Origin: Bacteroidales bacterium
Lineage (GTDB): Bacteria > Bacteroidota > Bacteroidia > Bacteroidales > JAFGHD01
Direction of reading: 5' to 3'
Assembly (NCBI GenBank): GCA_016939365.1
Contig: JAFGHD010000090.1
Location: forward strand, 1-40,143
Length of the DNA: 40,143 nt
The translations under genes and the position numbers were made by a program. Each line of letters begins with the position of its first letter. Positions within the stretch are counted from its first letter, which is position 1. This document shows, piece after piece, positions 16,605-25,130 of the stretch. The notes beneath the pieces are model-generated. The model was not told where the DNA came from and made no database searches. It saw nothing but the letters and a program-made list of their open reading frames with translations.

Positions 16605-19181
16605 GTGGCCACGGATAACCATAAATCACGCCGCATCACCCTCGTTTTTCTCACGATGATGGTATCCTGTCTGTACGCTCAGGGACAAACAGAAACGGAC
16701 AGTCTGGAGCGTTCGCTTGACGGAATGGATATCGTTGAACGGATGCACACCCTGAATCACCTGGCTTTCTCCTACCGTGTCAAGGATCCTGAAAAAACGA
16801 TCCTCTACTCACGGTCTGCGCTGGAACTGGCCCTCAAAGAAGGAAATATCCAGGAAGAGAGGACTGCCCTGAGCAACCTGGGTTTGGGATACCGCTATCT
16901 GGGTTCCTATGATACGGCCCTGCTTTACCAGAATGCTGCATTGGAACGGGCACTGGATATCGGCAAGGATGAGTACATAGCCACCGAATACAACCGCATT
17001 GGGATCATTTACAAGCAATGGGGATTGTTCAGCAGGGCATTGGAATATTACCTGAAAGCCCTGAGCATCCGCGAAAAGATCGAAGACAGTTACGGAATGG
17101 CCAACCTGTACAATAACATTGGAAACGTCTATTCTAAAAGGGGAGACTTCGACCTGGCCCTCGAATACTTCTTTAAAACACTCCGGATCCGACAGGAACT
17201 CGGCGACAGGGAAGGTTACGCCTATGTACTGAACAATATCGGAAACATCTTCTCAAACCTGGCCAACTACGAGAAAGCCATTGAATATCATGAACAATCA
17301 CTTGAAGTCAAACTGGAACTTCAGGACAATTATGGAATTGCTACGTCCAACAGCAATCTGGGCAATGTGTACCTCAAACTCGGCCAACCCGAAAAGGCCC
17401 TCGAATTCTTTCAAAAATCGCTCGACATCGAGACCGCCCTGGGAATGAAGCATGAGATTGCCCACACCCTGAACTTCATTGGTAAAACCTACCTTGCTGT
17501 CGGCAACTTCAAAAAAGCCCTTGAATATCAGGATCAGTCACTCTCCCTCATGAACCAGGTGGGCAGCAAAGAGGGAACGGCCATGGTTTACATCGACCTG
17601 AGCAATATTTATATCCAAAGGGGTCTTTATGATAAAGCTGCCGTGTTGCTCGAAAAAAGCCTGGATATCGCACGGGAGGAGAAGCTGATCAATATTGTAA
17701 GTGAGGTCTATCTCAATCTCTCCGAAATCTATAACAAGACCGGAAATCCGGGCCTGGCTCTCTCTCACTACCGTAAATACTCCCAGGCCAGGGATTCCGT
17801 TTTCAATTCAGAGATCAGCCAGAAGATCACCGAACTCCAGATCAGCCATATTGTTGACGAATATGAACAGGAAAAGGAGATCCTGAAAAAAAACAATGAG
17901 ATCCAGCGACTGAAACTGAAGTGGCAAAAACTGCTGGTCTATTTCCTGGCAGCCTTCATCCTGCTGATCACAGCCCTGATTTTCCAGGTTTACAGTAAAT
18001 ACAGAACCAACCGCAGGGCCAATCGCATCCTTGAAGAAAAAAACCGGAGCATCACCGAGCAGAACAATTTCCTTGAGGTGCTGATGGACACGATCCCCAA
18101 TCCCATGTATTACAGGAACCTTTCGGGGAGATTACTGGGTTGCAACAAGGCTTTTGAACAGTTTGTAGGGAAAACCCGCCCGGAGATCATGGAAGTCCCG
18201 GGCAGAGACCTGTGTGGCGTTAAAGCTATGACACTGATCAGCCAAAACGAATCGGAGGCCATCACAAAACGGAAGATGCAACAATGTGAGATCAGGATAC
18301 CCATTGGCAACAAGGAATACCGGGATGTTATCCTCTTCAGTAATGCCTTTCTCGGACAAAACAACCAGGTGGCAGGCATTCTGGGGATCATGATCGACAT
18401 CACCGGAAGGAAAAAGGCAGAGATCAGACTCAAACATTCCGAAAAGCAACTCAGGGAAGCTGCCATCACAAAGGATAAATTCTTCTCGATCATCGCCCAC
18501 GACCTGTCCAATCCCTTCAATGCCATTCTCGGGCTTTCATCACTGCTCCAGGATAGCTACGATACGCTGTCGGATGAGGAAAAGAAAGGGATAATCAGGA
18601 ACATCTCGAATGCGGCGGAAAGTACCTTCAGGTTGCTCCAGAATTTACTGGAATGGGCACGCTCGCAAACGGGCAAACTGGGGATCTACCCTGAAAATTT
18701 CGATCTTAACGGGGTCACGACGGAAATCCTGGAGATGCTCATGAGCGTGGCTGACAAGAAAAACATCACTCTGGTTTCAGATATCCCCGGGAATACAGGT
18801 GTTTATGCCGATATCAACATGATCAGAACGGTCCTGAGAAACCTGATAATGAACGCAGTGAAATTCACAGTCGCAGGGGGGAGGGTGACCATCGGAGCCT
18901 CCCGGATGAACGGTTATTATCAGGTGACCGTCATGGATAACGGCATCGGTATCAGTAAGGATCAGATGACACGTTTGTTCAGGGTGGATGCCCAGATCAA
19001 GCAGAAAGGTACGTCAAACGAGGAAGGCAGTGGCCTTGGCCTCATCCTGTGCAGGGAGTTTGTTGAAAAAAATGGTGGTAAAATCTGGGCGGAAAGTAAA
19101 ATCGGAGAGGGGAGTCGGTTTATTTTTACACTGCCGGTGGGAAATACTTCGAAAAGACAAGGACAACCTTCTGAATCATAG
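16605..19181 (+). CDS. TPR-PAS sensor histidine kinase
   Basis: An 858-residue (from GTG 16605) exported or membrane sensor kinase. A signal peptide (about 9-26, ending in LYAQG) is followed by about eight TPR units (roughly 75-395, for example LYNNIGNVYSKRGDFDLALE), a coiled linker, one membrane segment (about 443-465), a PAS domain (about 490-600), HisKA with phospho-acceptor His632 in FSIIAHDLSNPF, and HATPase_c ending in GSGLGLILCREF. The TPR part is probably periplasmic and sensory. The upstream ATG at 16518 adds 29 residues, but a promoter-like element lies between. The stop is TAG. The paralogous hybrid kinase follows after 25 bases, so the two are probably co-transcribed. No DNA-binding response regulator is adjacent. 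Confidence 0.88.
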   Translation: MATDNHKSRRITLVFLTMMVSCLYAQGQTETDSLERSLDGMDIVERMHTLNHLAFSYRVKDPEKTILYSRSALELALKEGNIQEERTALSNLGLGYRYLGSYDTALLYQNAALERALDIGKDEYIATEYNRIGIIYKQWGLFSRALEYYLKALSIREKIEDSYGMANLYNNIGNVYSKRGDFDLALEYFFKTLRIRQELGDREGYAYVLNNIGNIFSNLANYEKAIEYHEQSLEVKLELQDNYGIATSNSNLGNVYLKLGQPEKALEFFQKSLDIETALGMKHEIAHTLNFIGKTYLAVGNFKKALEYQDQSLSLMNQVGSKEGTAMVYIDLSNIYIQRGLYDKAAVLLEKSLDIAREEKLINIVSEVYLNLSEIYNKTGNPGLALSHYRKYSQARDSVFNSEISQKITELQISHIVDEYEQEKEILKKNNEIQRLKLKWQKLLVYFLAAFILLITALIFQVYSKYRTNRRANRILEEKNRSITEQNNFLEVLMDTIPNPMYYRNLSGRLLGCNKAFEQFVGKTRPEIMEVPGRDLCGVKAMTLISQNESEAITKRKMQQCEIRIPIGNKEYRDVILFSNAFLGQNNQVAGILGIMIDITGRKKAEIRLKHSEKQLREAAITKDKFFSIIAHDLSNPFNAILGLSSLLQDSYDTLSDEEKKGIIRNISNAAESTFRLLQNLLEWARSQTGKLGIYPENFDLNGVTTEILEMLMSVADKKNITLVSDIPGNTGVYADINMIRTVLRNLIMNAVKFTVAGGRVTIGASRMNGYYQVTVMDNGIGISKDQMTRLFRVDAQIKQKGTSNEEGSGLGLILCREFVEKNGGKIWAESKIGEGSRFIFTLPVGNTSKRQGQPSES

Positions 19182-19206
19182 GTTATAATTCTCGCTGAGA
19201 AGAGGG

Positions 19207-22128
19207 ATGTCCCATTGGCCAACCATGAACCAGGAAATACCATTTCATCGTCACTGCCTTGTTGCCGGATGGTTTGGTTTGGTATTGCTTGCCAGCCTGA
19301 TGATCCTGATCCCACCCTTGTTGACGACCGGCAAATCCATTCCATGCCCTGAAAAATCATCATTCTCTGAATATCCGGCGGGAGGGGAGACGATCGGAAC
19401 GGTTCAGGCTCACAACAGCAAAACCATCCGGTCTGCTAACCATGAAATAAATGTCGGAGACGACCGTGTGAACACCCTCAACCTGCAAGGACGACATTAT
19501 CTGGATCAGGGATTATATGACAGTGCTGCAGGTATTTTTGAGGAAGCCGTGATCCTCAGCAGGTCTGCAGGAAACAGGGCAGGTCTGGCAAAATCCCTGC
19601 ACAACCTGGGAATGCTATATGAAACCCTGAATGACTATGACCGTGCACTGGAATGCTATCAGCAGTCAATCCTGGAGGAAAGCTCCGAAGCCAACATCCA
19701 TGGGATGGCCCAATCCTATCTGAGTATCGGGAATATCTATTTCGAGATGGAGGACTTCACCAACAGCCTGAAGAACTTCCTGATCGCAGACAGTCTCTAC
19801 GAATGGACAAGAGATGATTCCGGACTGAGAAAGAGCAAAAACAACCTTTGCAGCCTGTATTACCAGACAGGGGATTACTCAAAGGCCCTGGAATATGGTA
19901 ATGAAGCCTTCCGTATCAGCAGCATGACCAACGATTCCGCAGGGATCATGCAGGCCTTAACCAACAACGGAAACATACTTTTTGACCTGAAACGTCTTGA
20001 TGAAGCGCTGGATCATTACACCCGCTCGCTGGAGATCGCAAAAAGAATGAGTATGAAAGCTTCCATGGTAAATGCCATCCGCAATATCGGAGGTGTCTAC
20101 CTGACCATGGGAAGAAAAGAGGATGCCGGTGAAAAGCTGGGTGAAGCATACCAACTGGCCCGGGAATTCGGCTTGCTGGACCTTGAAATGAAACTTTGCC
20201 TTGATCTTTCGGAAATCAATGAGATGAACGGTCAGAACGGCCCGGCACTGGCATGGCTCTGGAAGCACCAGAATTTAAAGGACAGTATCCTCAACATTGA
20301 AACCGCACTTCATGTCGCCGAACTGCAGACGCGTTTCGATGTATCCCGAAGAGACCAGGAAAATCAGTTGCTTCGCAAGGATCTTGAAATCCAGAAGCTT
20401 CAGAATGGCAGACAGCGGTGGATCATACTGGTATCATTCTGTGTTGGCGTCTTCCTGATGGCCCTGCTGCTGCTGATACATCAGCGCTTTGTCGTCGGCA
20501 AAAGGATCAACCGGCAACTGGGTCAAAGCAATATCCGGATCTCAGAACAAAAGATTTTACTGGAAAAAACCCTGGCAGAACTCAGGGAAAGTGAAGAGAA
20601 ATACCGTATCCTGCTTGCCAATGTCCAGGATGGAATATTTCTGATTCAGGATCAGAGGTTGATATATGCCAACGAGGGATGTGAGCGTATCACAGGCTAC
20701 CCTCTTGCTGAGCTTTGCCGGATGACTTTCAGGGACATTATAGCACCGGAGGACCTGGATCGGGTGCTGCATCAGTACCAGGACAGGATGGCCGGTAAAA
20801 ATGTTGATTCCTCCTACGAGATCAGGCTATTGCACAAGGTTCCGGGCAGGCGGATCCATGGATCCGTTTCAGTAGGCACCATCACTTACCAGGGCAAAAC
20901 AGCCATTCTTGGCACAGTGAAAGATATTACCGGCCAAAAATGCTACGAAGAGCTTTTAATCCATGAGAAAGAGGTTGCCGAGAAAGCCACCCGTTCGAAA
21001 TCCTTGTTCCTGGCAAGAATGAGCCATGAAATCCGCACCCATATGAGCGGAATCATCGGGATGTCTGAACTGCTGAACGATACATCCCTCTCTGCCGAAC
21101 AAACCAAGTACCTGGATATTGTCAGACTATCGGGCAACAACCTGCTGAGCATTGTTAACGAAATCCTGGATTTCTCGCGCATTGAAGCAGGTCAGATCCG
21201 GCTCGACCATCAGCCGCTGGATATTCGCAGGATCATTGAACAGATCGTGGAGCTCAACGATATGAAAGCCGCCCGAAAAGGTTTGAAGCTGAATATTGAC
21301 GTCTCACCTGATATTCCGTCACCCCTCCTGGCCGATGAGCTGAGGCTGACGCAGATACTGATGAATCTCACGGATAATGCCATTAAATTCACAGATTCAG
21401 GAACCGTATCCCTTTCTGCGGGCATCGCCGATCCCAGGGAAGAACCGGGCTGCGACAAAATCCGCCTGATTTTTACCATCACCGACACAGGCAGCGGTAT
21501 CCCGGAATCCGATATCCCCCTGCTTTTCCAACCGTTCACACAATCCGGGCTCACCCTTCACAAGAGACGCGGAGGTACTGGGCTGGGTCTTGCCATATGC
21601 AAACATCTGGCAGAGCTTATGGGAGGGAAAATAGGAGTCACCAGCCGGCTGGACCAGGGATCCGCCTTCTGGTTCACCGCGGTTCTTGCCAAAGACCTTC
21701 GACAGGAAAATTGCACGGAAGAGACCAGGGAACCTCCCGGATCTTCAGAATCACATAAGAAACTCCGTGTGCTGCTCATTGAAGACAATGCAGTGAACCG
21801 GCAAATGGCCTGCTCCATCCTTGAACATGAGGGCCATGTAACCGAAGTGGCGGAAAATGGTGCCGTAGGGGTCGAAATGTTCCGGGGGAAAAAATACGAC
21901 CTCGTCCTGATGGACATCCAGATGCCTGTGATGGACGGAATCATGGCGACCCGTGCGATACGACAGTATGAAAAGCAACAAAACCTGCAAGAGACACCCA
22001 TCATCGCGGTTACCGCACATGCCACAGGTATTGAAAAGACATATCTGATCCAGGCGGGAATGAACAATTACCTGACAAAACCCTACAAATCATCAGAGCT
22101 GCTCGATATCATAAACAACCAGAAATGA
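19207..22128 (+). CDS. TPR-PAS hybrid histidine kinase/response regulator
   Basis: A 973-residue hybrid kinase paralogous to the upstream one. An N-terminal membrane or signal segment (about 20-40) is followed by about six TPR units (about 90-350), a membrane segment (about 403-428), PAS (about 460-577), HisKA with His607 in ARMSHEIRTHMSG, HATPase_c (about 710-830, TGLGLAICKHLAELMGG) and a C-terminal receiver (about 852-972) with Asp903 in LVLMDIQMPVMDG and Lys in LTKPYK. In the H-box the usual RTPMN reads RTHMS, so a normally conserved Pro is His. There is no output domain, so the receiver probably passes phosphate on through a phosphotransfer protein. The ATG at 19207 is used; the Met at 19225 is an alternative. 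Confidence 0.9.
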   Translation: MSHWPTMNQEIPFHRHCLVAGWFGLVLLASLMILIPPLLTTGKSIPCPEKSSFSEYPAGGETIGTVQAHNSKTIRSANHEINVGDDRVNTLNLQGRHYLDQGLYDSAAGIFEEAVILSRSAGNRAGLAKSLHNLGMLYETLNDYDRALECYQQSILEESSEANIHGMAQSYLSIGNIYFEMEDFTNSLKNFLIADSLYEWTRDDSGLRKSKNNLCSLYYQTGDYSKALEYGNEAFRISSMTNDSAGIMQALTNNGNILFDLKRLDEALDHYTRSLEIAKRMSMKASMVNAIRNIGGVYLTMGRKEDAGEKLGEAYQLAREFGLLDLEMKLCLDLSEINEMNGQNGPALAWLWKHQNLKDSILNIETALHVAELQTRFDVSRRDQENQLLRKDLEIQKLQNGRQRWIILVSFCVGVFLMALLLLIHQRFVVGKRINRQLGQSNIRISEQKILLEKTLAELRESEEKYRILLANVQDGIFLIQDQRLIYANEGCERITGYPLAELCRMTFRDIIAPEDLDRVLHQYQDRMAGKNVDSSYEIRLLHKVPGRRIHGSVSVGTITYQGKTAILGTVKDITGQKCYEELLIHEKEVAEKATRSKSLFLARMSHEIRTHMSGIIGMSELLNDTSLSAEQTKYLDIVRLSGNNLLSIVNEILDFSRIEAGQIRLDHQPLDIRRIIEQIVELNDMKAARKGLKLNIDVSPDIPSPLLADELRLTQILMNLTDNAIKFTDSGTVSLSAGIADPREEPGCDKIRLIFTITDTGSGIPESDIPLLFQPFTQSGLTLHKRRGGTGLGLAICKHLAELMGGKIGVTSRLDQGSAFWFTAVLAKDLRQENCTEETREPPGSSESHKKLRVLLIEDNAVNRQMACSILEHEGHVTEVAENGAVGVEMFRGKKYDLVLMDIQMPVMDGIMATRAIRQYEKQQNLQETPIIAVTAHATGIEKTYLIQAGMNNYLTKPYKSSELLDIINNQK

Positions 22129-22202
22129 CCTGTATTCTGAACATGGGCCACCTGGTAAATTAGTCATATTTTTATCCCGTCTCTGATATCATTATTTCTG
22201 TC

Positions 22203-22973
22203 ATGGATCCGAAACTGGAAGCATTTGAAAGACTATTGAACATCATGGATGAGCTCCGGGAGCAATGCCCTTGGGACCGGAAGCAAACCTTTGAAACCTT
22301 GCGGCATCTGACGATCGAAGAGACCTTCGAGTTGTCAGAAGCCGTCCTGGATAAAGACCCTGAAGCCGTTAAAAAGGAACTGGGTGACCTGATGCTGCAC
22401 CTGGTCTTTTATTCGCGGATAGCAGAGGAATCAGGCTTATTCAGCATCCGGGATGTACTTGAATTCATCAATGCCAAGCTTATCCGTCGTCATCCCCATA
22501 TCTACGGTGATGTAGAAGCACCGGATGCCAGGACAGTTGCCGATAACTGGGAAAAAATAAAAATGAAGGAGGGACGAAAGTCTGCCCTGGATGGTGTTCC
22601 CAAATCGCTTCCACCCCTGGTAAAAGCCTACAGGATCCAGGAAAAAGCAAGCGGTATCGGTTTCGACTGGGAACATGCCGGGCAGGTTTGGGAGAAAGTC
22701 CGGGAGGAACTGGATGAGCTTTATTCCGAAGCCAGTGAAGGTTCAGATACGGAAAAGCTGGAACTTGAATTCGGCGATGTACTCTTTGCCCTGGTCAATT
22801 ATGCCCGGTTCATCGGAGTAAACCCTGAGGATGCACTGGAAAAGACCAACCGCAAATTCATCCGGCGTTTCAGACACCTTGAGGAACAAGCCCGGCTTCA
22901 GGGGAAAAGCCTTGGGAAGATGACGCTGGAAGAGATGGATGTTTTCTGGGAGGAGGCCAAAAAGAAAGAATAA
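22203..22973 (+). CDS. mazG: Nucleoside triphosphate pyrophosphohydrolase MazG
   Basis: A 256-residue cytoplasmic all-alpha NTP pyrophosphohydrolase that splits NTPs, including non-canonical ones, to NMP and pyrophosphate. The N-terminal part has CPWDRKQTFETLRHLTIEE and the metal-binding pattern EExxE (Glu39, Glu40, Glu43) with ExxD (Glu59, Asp62). A second MazG repeat follows the linker segment WEKIKMKEGRKSALDGVP, with LELEFGDVLFALVNYARF. This two-domain form is the standard housekeeping MazG rather than a toxin-antitoxin variant. The ATG at 22203 is 74 bases after the hybrid kinase. PAP2 follows. Confidence 0.95.
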   Translation: MDPKLEAFERLLNIMDELREQCPWDRKQTFETLRHLTIEETFELSEAVLDKDPEAVKKELGDLMLHLVFYSRIAEESGLFSIRDVLEFINAKLIRRHPHIYGDVEAPDARTVADNWEKIKMKEGRKSALDGVPKSLPPLVKAYRIQEKASGIGFDWEHAGQVWEKVREELDELYSEASEGSDTEKLELEFGDVLFALVNYARFIGVNPEDALEKTNRKFIRRFRHLEEQARLQGKSLGKMTLEEMDVFWEEAKKKE

Positions 22974-23027
22974 CTGCGAAAGGTGGTTCATCAGGCATAT
23001 CAGGACCACATTACTTCCCTTTGCCAT

Positions 23028-23879
23028 ATGATGGAAAGGGCTGCCCGCGTCGCATCCGGATGCCATCCCGGAGATCGCAAGGTATTGATGCTATGGGTCT
23101 TCATTGCGGCACTCCTGGCTCCCGGCAGACTGATCTCACAAGAGATTCATTTCCAGGGCTATCTGGGTTCATATGTCACCGATGCTTCTCATATTGCAGC
23201 CTCACCGTTTACATGGGATGCAGGTGACTGGGGTATGACAGCCGGTCTGGCAGGGGCCGCGGTGGTCATTATGGCCTTTGACAAGGAAATACTGGATTTT
23301 TTTGAAAGGAACCGTACACCGGATACGGAAAACATATCCAGATACTTTGCCGAGCCATTCGGCAGCGGGCTGTACACCCTCCCTCTGCTGGGCATATTAT
23401 ACGGTGCAGGCACTGCCAGGAAGGAGCCCCGCATGAAGGTTGCGGCGCTCACCGGACTGAAGGCGTTCCTGTTCAGCGGCGGGGTCGCCTGGGTGGGAAA
23501 GCAGATTTTCCAGAGACAGAGACCCGGCCAGGGTGACCCAGCGGATCCCTGGATCTGGATCGGGCCGCTTCCGCCTTCCAGCCCGTACGATGCCTTCCCT
23601 TCAGGTCATGCAGCCTCCGCATGGGGAGTCGCAACCGTCATCTCCAGGGCATGGCCCGAGAAAAAATGGGTGACTCTGGCCTCCTGCGGCGTGGCAATCC
23701 TTACATCGCTCTCAAGGATCCACGATCAGAAACACTGGGCAAGCGATGTGTTCGCCGGTGCAGTGCTCGGGGCCTACATCGGTTCTCACCTCGCCGGCCT
23801 GAACCTGTTGTCCGGCCATATCACCCTCTCACCCTGGAACGGGATGAACGGATTGACCCTTTCGTTTCAAATGGAATAA
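23028..23879 (+). CDS. PAP2 family phosphatase, membrane-associated
   Basis: A 283-residue phosphatidic acid phosphatase type 2 family protein. The three signature blocks are all present: KQIFQRQRP (KxxxxxxRP), PSGHAAS, and SRIHDQKHWASDV (SRxxxxxHxxxD). The catalytic His residues are therefore intact. The N-terminus has a hydrophobic export segment (LWVFIAALLAP), and further hydrophobic stretches surround the core. Likely substrates are undecaprenyl pyrophosphate, a phosphatidyl lipid or lipid A phosphate; the sequence cannot separate these. Starts at GTG 22983 or ATG 23088 are possible; ATG 23028 is a compromise. It converges with the GT4 gene, 28 bases apart, with no obvious terminator between. 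Confidence 0.82.
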   Translation: MMERAARVASGCHPGDRKVLMLWVFIAALLAPGRLISQEIHFQGYLGSYVTDASHIAASPFTWDAGDWGMTAGLAGAAVVIMAFDKEILDFFERNRTPDTENISRYFAEPFGSGLYTLPLLGILYGAGTARKEPRMKVAALTGLKAFLFSGGVAWVGKQIFQRQRPGQGDPADPWIWIGPLPPSSPYDAFPSGHAASAWGVATVISRAWPEKKWVTLASCGVAILTSLSRIHDQKHWASDVFAGAVLGAYIGSHLAGLNLLSGHITLSPWNGMNGLTLSFQME

Positions 23880-23907
23880 CCCTCGGTAATCCCGGATGGC
23901 TGACCCG

Positions 23908-25038
23908 TCAGGGCTCCCGGCAGGCTTTCATCATCGAGTCCCACAGGAGATCGGCAGACCGTTCCCATGAAAACATACTGCCCCGCCGGATGCCCTTTTC
24001 GATCAAAAGCCCGCGCATCTTTGAGTCGGTCGCGATCTGAAGCATGGCCTCAGAGATCGACGCCGGCATGAAGGGATCGGTCAGCAACGCTGCATCGCCT
24101 GCCACCTCAGGCATGGAAGTGACGTTCGAAGTGATCACCGGAACGCCCGAATTGAATGCTTCCACAATGGGTATCCCAAATCCCTCAAAATAGGAGACAT
24201 AGGTCAGTGCAACAGCGGACGCCATCACGCGATGCAAATCCTCAGGGATCAGACGGCCGGTAAAGATCACCTCCTCCCTGTGTTTCATCGATTCATACGC
24301 AGCCTTAAGGTCTTCCGTCCACCACATCCGGGCCCCCACCATTAGCAACCTGAAAGGGGCAGGGTGTGATTCCCTGAAAAGATCATATGCCCTGAACAGA
24401 TTGGCCAGGTTCTTCCGCCGGTGAAGAGCACCCACATAGATGAAATAGGGCACCCCGCCGGTGTATTCCATCCTGACCTTCTCTTTTTGCTCCTCTCCCA
24501 GAGGTCTGAATCCCTCATGGGCACCATTGTAGACCACATCTATCCGCTCTTCCGGAACCCCGTACAAGCGAACAATATCCTGCCTGGAATACTCTGAAAC
24601 CGTGGCAATACGACGGGCTTTCCGGGCATACCTGGGGAAAAAATGCCGGTAATACTTCCGTTCCCTCCAGGGCAGATCGCCCGGATTATGCTCAAAGTTG
24701 AGGTCATGGATCACATTCATGCTGGGAACAGGCGTACGTAAGGAAAGATAGCCCTCGGGGGAAAGGAAGAGATCGGGTTTGATCCTTTTTAACAATGCAG
24801 GCAACGACACCTCGAACCAAAGATAATAGAGCACCGGATGACGGGCCTGTGGCATCACCACAAGGGGTGTTATATTGTCGCTGAAGATAAAGTCCGGATG
24901 ATACTTCCTGTCGAAAATGAAAAAAAACTCCACATCCCGGTGGTTTGCGGTGATCCTTCGCAGCGTCTCGCAGGTGAACCATCCGATACCCTCAAGACGG
25001 TCCTTCAGCAACAAGCGGGTGTTAACGGCGATCCTCAA
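23908..25038 (-). CDS. Glycosyltransferase family 4 (GT-B)
   Basis: A 376-residue cytoplasmic GT-B glycosyltransferase using an unidentified nucleotide sugar. It begins MRIAVNTRLL, as in its relatives. The first domain includes VIHDLNFEHNP, and the linker strand YNGAH. The C-terminal domain has PYFIYVGALHRRKNLANLFRAY, LTYVSYFEGFGIPIVEAF (the E-x7-E donor-binding motif) and TSNVTSMPEVAGDAALLTDP. The start is TTG at 25038: there is no ATG in the open frame upstream before a stop, and the family N-terminus matches here. It is divergent from the flippase gene, suggesting joint surface-polysaccharide work. Confidence 0.9.
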   Translation of the reverse strand: MRIAVNTRLLLKDRLEGIGWFTCETLRRITANHRDVEFFFIFDRKYHPDFIFSDNITPLVVMPQARHPVLYYLWFEVSLPALLKRIKPDLFLSPEGYLSLRTPVPSMNVIHDLNFEHNPGDLPWRERKYYRHFFPRYARKARRIATVSEYSRQDIVRLYGVPEERIDVVYNGAHEGFRPLGEEQKEKVRMEYTGGVPYFIYVGALHRRKNLANLFRAYDLFRESHPAPFRLLMVGARMWWTEDLKAAYESMKHREEVIFTGRLIPEDLHRVMASAVALTYVSYFEGFGIPIVEAFNSGVPVITSNVTSMPEVAGDAALLTDPFMPASISEAMLQIATDSKMRGLLIEKGIRRGSMFSWERSADLLWDSMMKACREP

Positions 25039-25051
25039 AGTCAGCGGTTTG

Positions 25052-25072
25052 GCACTGCAAGACGGTCAGTGC
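25052..25072. promoter_or_regulatory. Possible operator between GT4 and flippase genes
   Basis: GCACTG (25052-25057) and CAGTGC (25067-25072) are perfect inverted half-sites 9 bases apart, just beside the flippase promoter box and 14 bases from the GT4 start. The geometry suits a dimeric repressor shared by both genes, but this is inference. Confidence 0.35.
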
Positions 25073-25080
25073 ATTTAGTA

Positions 25081-25088
25081 TACTTTTG
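25081..25088 (+). promoter_or_regulatory. Promoter -7 element of the flippase gene
   Basis: TACTTTTG fits TAnnTTTG. No -33 element at the usual spacing. It lies 43 bases before the ATG at 25131 and rules against translation from 25086. Confidence 0.45.
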
Positions 25089-25130
25089 TACAAATGTAAA
25101 CGAAAAGAGAGGAAAAGCCCTTCTGAAGGC

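Noticed and set aside
22203-22973. MazG as part of a toxin-antitoxin module
   Set aside because: This is the 256-residue two-domain housekeeping form, with no adjacent small toxin gene.
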